Of a stretch of DNA of 64,000 bases, positions 27,501 through 36,500 are shown one piece after another. Position numbers and translations under genes: made by a program. The notes beneath the pieces were generated by a model. That model searched no databases and was not told where the DNA came from. It saw only the letters and a list, made by a program, of their open reading frames with translations. The stretch lies in the NCBI GenBank assembly GCA_963678705.1, contig OY783209.1:4836001-4900000 (forward strand), written 5' to 3'. Each line of letters begins with the position of its first letter. Within the stretch, counting starts at the first letter, position 1. The DNA is from Panorpa germanica (Eukaryota; Arthropoda; Insecta; Mecoptera; Panorpidae).

Positions 27501-30500
27501 GGTCGAAGACTACAAAATACATACAATTATTATATTAAAATTAATGCGATTTATAAAATACTTAATTAAAAACAAATTGAAGTATAAATTAAGTAAAATA
27601 ATCATAAATTGTAATCATTAAAGCCTCATTCCCGCTCACTGTTTTGATATTTAATTTACTATTTTTATTTTATATTGTAATCTAGATTTCAGATTCTCGT
27701 TTAAGTATTCCTTTTCACATTTGTGTTTTAATTTAAGTTTAGTTAATTTAGTTGGTGCGTATGCATTGTTGGTAATATAAATTTTGACAGTTCAACAAAA
27801 TTGTATGTGGAATAATGTATTTTGATCACGAAAAACGAAGAGCAATCGCACAATTTGTCTAACCACTGCGAAAATCGCCGCTTCAGCATTGCAGATCACG
27901 AGAAGGCGTCGCGTCGTCCTTGCAGGGCAAGTACCGCAGTTGCGAGGCATCGATAAACCTCGACTGGCGTCGGCCTGTCTGACTCAATAGTTATGTATAT
28001 AGTTATCTACATACATAGCTAAAATATAACACAAACTAATATAAAAGTGTAAATATGTCTAAATTACTAATTATATGAAATATTTTATAAATAAAATCAT
28101 ACACAACAAAATATTTAATGGAGTTTACACGTGGTTCGCAAGAGGTGGTGCCCAAACATATCACTCTTTGAAATAAATTATATTTTACCTTCAAAACAAG
28201 TCAACGAAATTGATTAAAAAAAAATTAATAAATTACATTTAAACTAAAACTACTTGCGATTATATTTAAATACAAAAGCCAGCAGAATGATATTTCTCTA
28301 TAAATAATTATCTAAAAAATTGCATTTTGTTTAAAAAACAGATGGACCTAGTAATAACGCAGTCCGATTTTAGACTATGTGTGTTTTATTTAATTTAGAA
28401 TAAAAACTTAGAATATAAAATGTAGTATTATTAATTTAGAATAATATAATATTATTGTTAAGTATCATTCCCACTCACTGCTTTAATTTTATTTTGTATT
28501 TTGTACTTAATTTAAATTGTTTAGCATATGACAATTTTGAATTTAATTTATTTTTTAAGTTTTCTTAGTTTTTTTTAGAACCTTACAAGGTCCAATGTTT
28601 TAAATTAAAAATATTAAATTAAGAAAAACAATATCCTCCAAAATGTCAAAATGCAGTAGGATTTACTTTTAAAAGAAGTTTAATGTCAGTTTTTAAAAAA
28701 TAAAGAAATAAAAACAATTTCTATTACTAATTGTTATTAAAAATAGAAGTTTTAATTATTTCACATACAATTTTGTCGAACTGTCAAAATTTTTATTACT
28801 AGCGATGCATACGCACCAACTAAATTACACAAATGTGAAAAGGAATGCTTAAAAGAAAACCTGAAATCTAGATTACAATATTAAATAAAAACTGTAAATT
28901 AAATATCAAAGCAGTGAGTGTGAATGAGGCTTTTGTCTTGATTTTAAATATAGAAAAATTTTATTCTACAAAGTTCGCCACTATATACCTATGTAACGGA
29001 AGTATACATGAAAATAACTGTTATAGCTATTAAAATACATTTTACATAGTTTTCCATATATAATATGGATTAATATTTTTCTATCTCTAAATCTTAATCC
29101 AAATCCGACACTGAATAAATAACAAGTTACGCAAAACATGGGAAAATTATAAAAGAATGACAACTGTACTAAACAAGTAGAATAATGTGAACATGAAGTA
29201 AACAGAGTCTAAGTGATTGACAGTAGAATAAGATCTAGATAAGTATTAACTGATGTCTACATAAATAACGTAAGGTATGCAAATTTAGAAAACGTATGTT
29301 AAATGCAAAGGTAAAGATATTATGTAATTGGTTGCATTAAGTATTAGGATTTTTCAACGTTGGAATATAATGGCGAAATTTTCAAGAGCGTCTAATTTTA
29401 TGCTAGAAATCATTCCTGCAAGAAATTTAAAAAAAATTGTTAGGTATTTTTTTCGGAAAATTACGGTGTCAACTACGCCTTAGCATATTAAAAAAAAATT
29501 TCAGTACAAATTTTTTTGTTTGTTTTCTTTGTAAATGTAAGTATATTATACAAATAAGAACTTTATACAAATAGCGTTATGGGTCCCTGCTTGTGATATA
29601 TCAGACTATCAAATTATATTTGGACTTTTGGCAACACACGCCATAACAAAAAATTGAATTTTTATTTTAATTTATTTTATTGTTTCTTTAATTAAAAAAG
29701 GCATTTTTTGACACGTTTTTAACAGACCTAGGTGAACCCTTATAAAGGTAAAAATTGTCCAAAATATGTATTTTTGATTTCGCAAAATACCAAACCTAAT
29801 AATAGTTCAATAATCATTTAATTATTTTCTTATTCTTATGCTTACTAATGCAAGAAAATCTAACAATTACTCTGAATATGTAATGATAAAAATACTTTTT
29901 ATTTTCATTTGATTTTAATGTTAAATTTAATATTTATGTATGTGTAAGCGAGAAGCACTTATGTATGCTTAGCATGAGAACAAGCGAGACAGATATTAAC
30001 AAGACATAAATTTTGAAAATTAAAAATAATTCTTGTTTTGTTGAAAAAAATATTTTTTTATATTTACTTAATATTTTAAATATTGAACACCTGTACTCAT
30101 AATTATATTCAAGTCAAATATTTCAAGCCATTGCTTCGCTTGAACGGTATTTTTTCCCATCAAGAAGCAGTGTAAAATTAAAACACGAAATTGTTTTTGA
30201 TTCATTGTTTTGAAAATAACAAAAGTAGCGTCACTCTTAGCACAATAACTCACAAACTACTGAATAGAATATCATGAAACTTTAACAGCTGTCTTTTGAA
30301 GGTTAGTATTAACTGAAAAAAAAGGTAACTGCAATAAAACTACCGCCATCTATGTGTTAGGCCCGGGACTTTTCGGCCCATGTGTTACATATAGAATAAA
30401 AATCATGAACAATTTACTTCGTTTTGTAAAAACGTATACAGTTATTTAACATATAATAAATAACTAAGTTTATTTATTTTCGTAAATCATTGCAAGTATT

Positions 30501-33500
30501 TTTTAAACACTAATATAAATTTTGTTCCAGACATTTTTATAAAGATAAGTGTTATTTATGTTGCATACGAAAAAAGTAGTAGGCGTTGCACCCGCTGTCA
30601 AAAGTACGCATTAAAATGTGTTCTATAGTCACCGCTATACCGTTATGAGAGCCAGCCAGTCAGTCAGTACTAGTGCTTGCTATGCGACTGAGGGCAATAT
30701 TGATCACGACTGCGTTGTACGATTTGTACGTGCGCCGGGTTGTTGGATTGTTGGACCTTGGCTGGTTCCCAGTGATTGTTGCGACTAGATAACAAAATGT
30801 TCTCACTGATAAGAATACGTTCTTTACATCATTTTTTGATTTACTCTTCCATTTATTATACACAGGTTATTTGTATTATATGTATATTTTAATAAAGGTT
30901 ATCTTATCTAATTCTCTTTCAAATTTCTATTAATAATAACTTATAATTAGTAATATAATAATTATGTTATAAAAAAAATAATGAATATACATCTAATTAA
31001 TTATTCAAATCAATGAAAATAGAAAGTACAATAAATTCATAATTATATGATCAGGAAATGTGATTTTAAATGAATTGTTACTCGTATTACAGGTCCTACT
31101 GGTGTTTATCCAAGAAATCGAAGAATCATCATCGTGATTTTCATGTTGATTTGATAGTTGATCTTTCCAGTGACGGTCCGTGATGTATTTCAATGGGAAT
31201 TTAAAAAAATTCTCTTGAAAAATTTACTCTTAATTAAAAATTACCCTAATGTAAGAAAATACTGCTGCCACCTATTGATTGTTAGTTTAACGAGATTATA
31301 TATGAGGTTAGAAACATAAAGTGGTACTCCTACCACTTTAAACATACAAAGTACATAGTAAGACGCCACTGGAATTTGTAAGCCACTTATTAATATGTTA
31401 AGCAGTTCACATAACCAAAAGGCGGAAGTGTCATATCCGAAATAAGTTGCGAACGTCAAACATATGAAGTAACACTGGAATTCAATTAAAAATATTATTA
31501 CTAAATAATTGGACAGTAAAATACGTCACACGTTGTGTTAATCCGTTGATAAAAACATTTTGATAATTATAAATCAATTTCACATTACGTATTTGATAAG
31601 AACGCGTATATGAGTTTTCTAAGAATGATATAAAAATTCTATTTCCATCGCACGTTCATACTTTCATTGTTGGTTTTCTAGGAATTTCTACTATACGCTT
31701 TATTATTTGTTGGTTTACTCACGCTTTCCCTGTTGTTATTCTTGAAATGGAGACTCTTAAACGTGACGTCATTTATATTCTTAATAACGTTATTATGTCG
31801 CTCGTAAAATAAATAGCTCACCCTCTAATTACAATGGATAAAATTAAATGACGATAAATTTTACCAGGTTATTTTCATGACATTTACTGTGAAATTATTA
31901 GACTAGCGCCGTATATCATGGGTGATACACTCGGACACATCGCGAAATTGACGTAAAATATACAAAAGAGCTCAAGAAAATCGGTCATTAATTTTGTAAA
32001 CGAGCGCTTATTAATTCACTTTAGAAAGCACAACAAATTGAAATCAGGAGTCTCTTTTGGAGTAGAAGTCTAATTTATGTTTTATCTTTTAATTCTCTGT
32101 TATGTAACTACTGTTATGAAGTTTAACCTAAAAAATGGGTTTTTCAAATCTTGTTCAAGAAAAATGTAACCAAGGTTTGCTTGAGCTACAGTTGTTTTTA
32201 AATCAGCCAAAAATTAGAGTTGGTAGACAAATGTATGTAACACAATAATGTTCAGAAATTGCGACAAGAAGAGCGGTAGGAATGACGTCACATGCAGCAT
32301 AAAATATATTAAAAAAAAATGTAAGAAAAAAGTTTAAAAAATTGCAATAATTTTTGTGTAAAAGGTTTAAAAAAAACGTAATTTAGTCAAAAAATTATAC
32401 ATTTCCATGAGATCTAAAAAAAAAGGTCAATTTTTCTAAGAACAATAAAATATTAAATAAAAATTAATTTAAGTAAATGTGTGACATGTTGTTACGTCAG
32501 AATTGCAGGAAATTTGTGTGACGTAATTTATGGATGGCTCAGTAGACAAAAAACTGGTTCAGCTTACAATGAGGACACTTAGTATTTAACAAAGTGTTGT
32601 GCAAAATTTGAGTTCAATAGCTTATCAGGAAGTAATTTAAAAATCGATTGTAAAATTTTTACAAAATAAATAGGGACAAAAAACATAACGAGGCAAGGTT
32701 AAAAAAACATACACACCCACAAAATGAATCGGAATTTATTTTATGAATTTTTCCTTCAAATATAAATAAACTGATACACTTTTTTAATCTTTTTTTATCA
32801 TTGGGAAGTTATCAGATCTGTTTACTTAATTACTAGTTTTACTTATAACTTATAAAAGGTTTTTACTTAGTAGAAAATGTGTCATAATTATTTTATGTTG
32901 TTGACATTATTGATAAAGTTTTGTGACGTGCAATTATTTTGGGATATCCGTAGTTCCTATTAAAACAAAGCGTTTCCTTCAATGAATTTAACCACAAAAA
33001 CCACTACTAATAATCAAAAAATTACCAAAGAATATATTCATTTGATTTTAAATTATATAGTAGCTATAAATAAGATATAAGACTGACAGATGTGTAGGGA
33101 GAACTCTTCTCTTTTGATTGACGCCCATCTCGTGTCTGTAAATATATTAGTCGGGCAGTGGCCGACTAATTGTATCTAGTCTCCGTCTGAATCAATCTTA
33201 TTCAGTCTTAAGTGCTTCAAGCTGATAAAAATTAAATTTAAAAAAAAATCCGTGTAAGAGAAATTACTATTACTAAAACTTCATCGCCAAAACGTCTATA
33301 AAAATTGAAATCTCTTCAATCAAATGTACAATGTTGAAATATACAGGTGCTAATCACATGGTATGACGTAACGTGAGTCACGTGGCTTATAGTTATCGCA
33401 CGTGCATTAATCATGAGTTGATAAACAGACAATGAAGTATGGAGGAAAAATAATACGTATGATTGTGCAAACTGAATTACCAATATTATCTCAAATGACA

Positions 33501-36500
33501 AATGTTAGGTTATCAATATTAAAAAAAAAAAAATAGTAAGAATATAATGTCAAGATTGAAAATCTAAACCATTCTTCTAAATTTGCTATTAATATAATTA
33601 CCATAACTGTTTTGTCATTATTTACACTAATTGTTATCTAGCAAGTGTTTCATTTTTTATTGACAGTCTCTGCATGATTTATTTTAAATGACAACCAAAA
33701 AATACAGTCACTCTAACGGTAGATTTCTGAACTATTGCTCATTACCTGTGACCTTCATATATGTCAATGCGAGTAGTAGTGTCATCGTGTATTATATACA
33801 GGGCTTGGCAAACTGCGGTCTCTATCTTTACATTACTTTAATACATTATTTTAAAGGGTTATTTATATACCACGTGGGAACCACGTGCAACCTTCTCTTT
33901 ATGTATTCTAACGTAACTTTTACCATAGCATATCATAGTTTCTTTCTATTAGGTCCAAAAGACATATTGTTAATAAAACTAATATTTTATTTGTGTTCTA
34001 ATCTAATACAGGCTCTCCACAAAACAAAATGGCAGTCCCTGATATAGTCAATGAACCTTTTCGTTTTAGTTTATTTAATAGTTCAAATATTAAAATGAAT
34101 AACAGTTATTTAAGCGAATTCTAATTCTTATGTACAAAATGAATACATAATTTTTAGTAATTACATACTACTACTCATATTTGTATATATTTTAATATTA
34201 GCTTCACTGTGACACCTTGGAGCTGACAAGATCCGTAGCACCAGTTGTAAAGCAGTGACTTAAGGCCTTAACTCACTACGTCAAATGGAACACTGAACTA
34301 TATGTTTATATTTTAAGGTTTAATGATGGAGTAGTAATAATACGGATGGGTATTTTTTTGACTCCACTCAATGCATAAATATAGGCGGATTAAATACTGA
34401 ACTAGCGGGGAGAAAAAGACTATTTACGCAAATTCAGACCGAGAAGAAATGTGCTATATCCCAATACTGCATAGGCAGAAATACACCGAACTTCATCAAA
34501 AAAGTGTATTGTGTAAAGAACAATTAATTCTTTCTTTCAAAGAAAAGAAGTTGTTAGATTGTTCGTCCAGTTAAAGGAAACTCTGAAGATGATTACAAAA
34601 TTGGAAGACCTTTTAAAGCACCTAATAGAAGCAAGATAGGAGAACTACAGATATTATCAGGGGCCTTATTCCTGACTTTCGTTCGCTAGTAACGTGAAAG
34701 AAACCTCTTCTTCTTTTCTCCAAATTCCATAAGACATTTTTTAAGAAAATAGGAAAAGTTTCCGTCACATCAGGACATTTCGAGGATAGTATGCAAGAGA
34801 TCTGTTTAAAGTAAAAAAAAGTCATCAGGGATGCAACTGCAGTTATGAGAGCAGTAAACAATGAACCACATTCCCTGATAGCTGAAGAATATGCAGTATA
34901 ACATCCAGATCAGAATTACTATAGTTCTGAACATGAAATTGATATATATATAGTCAAAATTGCGAGAGTTCAGCGTTGACTTATGCCTGAAAAAGGTTAT
35001 AAGAGCCGCATAAATGGTAATATGGTGGTGAATTTTATCTTATACATTATAAAAAAATGTGTGAAAAAGTGCTTTTTCATTGTATCGCAGATTTATACGG
35101 CACAATCTGTTTTAACCATGAGTCTCCGGCGAACTCTCGTAATTTAAACTACACAAATACATATAGCTTATAATAATGTCAAATAATGGAAATAATAAAG
35201 AAGTATCAAAATTTAAATATCGTATACAGCAGCAAATGCTTAGATGATCCCAAAAGTTTGAAAAAAAAAATTTTTTTTAATTGTTTTGCGGGGTAGAAAT
35301 ATAGATTTACACTGACATATAGCTAGATGCTTCAGCTCTATAAGAAGTAGTGTGTTTAGACCTTTATTTGGCGATGACACTCTCGACACTCTACCACTCT
35401 GATGTCTCATTAGGAGATCTACAACACACGCGAGACGCGCAAGCCGAATTGTTTTTTGTTTTTTTCTTTATATTATATATTTCGCTATTGTTTAATATTT
35501 CTTACATGAAATGAAAATAAGTTAACAAGTAAAACAAACTGTGACGAATACGGATTTAATTTAAAAACAAATAAAAAATAACACAGGATTATGTACTGAT
35601 TAAAATACAATATCAGAAAATAAAGAAATAATTGAGTAAGAATTTCTTTGTATCGAATTTTAACCTCAAATACTTGGAATTCGTTTTTGAAAACTTTATT
35701 TGTGTAAATAATAATATTTGTTTAAAAAATTTGATGTATCATGGCTTTAGAAGAAAACAAAGACCATATTTCATAGTTGAAAACTTGATAGAAATTATAA
35801 CACCATGGTACTATATTACATAGTAACTTTTACTGTTATCATCCAGTGTAGCATTAATGTAACAAATACGTAGTTTATGTGTTTAGCGGTAATTCATCAA
35901 TGAATTCTATCACACGGTCAGCTTTGATGGTACTTAAATATTAAATACAACAAGTGGTACAAATTTTTCATTAACTTAAGTGTTGTGAATTACAAAAACA
36001 ACATTTTAATCGCAAATTATCTTTGAGTCACTTCGTCATGTTATCAATTGCGATAAAGATTTGTATGTAAGGAAAGAAATTCATGGAAGAGCAAAGATTA
36101 AGGACATATTGTTTATCACTATCAAAAACGATTATTTCATCAATTTTAGAGAGAGATAGCAAAAAAACTCCCTTTGTTTTTTTAAGCTTGATTAGATATT
36201 CAACGATTGTGACGTAAGTTTTGATTTTCGGAACGATTGTATTTGATCTGTGATCACGTACACAATATTATCTTATATCGGGTTAAAAATAACAGTTTTA
36301 TCTTTAAGATTGGCTCGATCTCTGATTGTGCGACTTCTTGTGTTACGTCGAACTATAACAATAAAATAACATAGTGTATATAGAACTAACTGTCCTTTTA
36401 TATTATTCTAGCTATAAGATATATTTTTAAGCAATTAATTTCTGAAATTCAAACCGCTATTTATTACTTCCTTATTGATTAATTAACACTATATAGTATT

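Noticed and set aside
30560..30790. GC-richer island with a CAGCCAGTCAGTCAGTA run, considered as an exon or promoter.
   Set aside because: No open frame with recognisable sequence on either strand. The short CAGT repeat is simple sequence.
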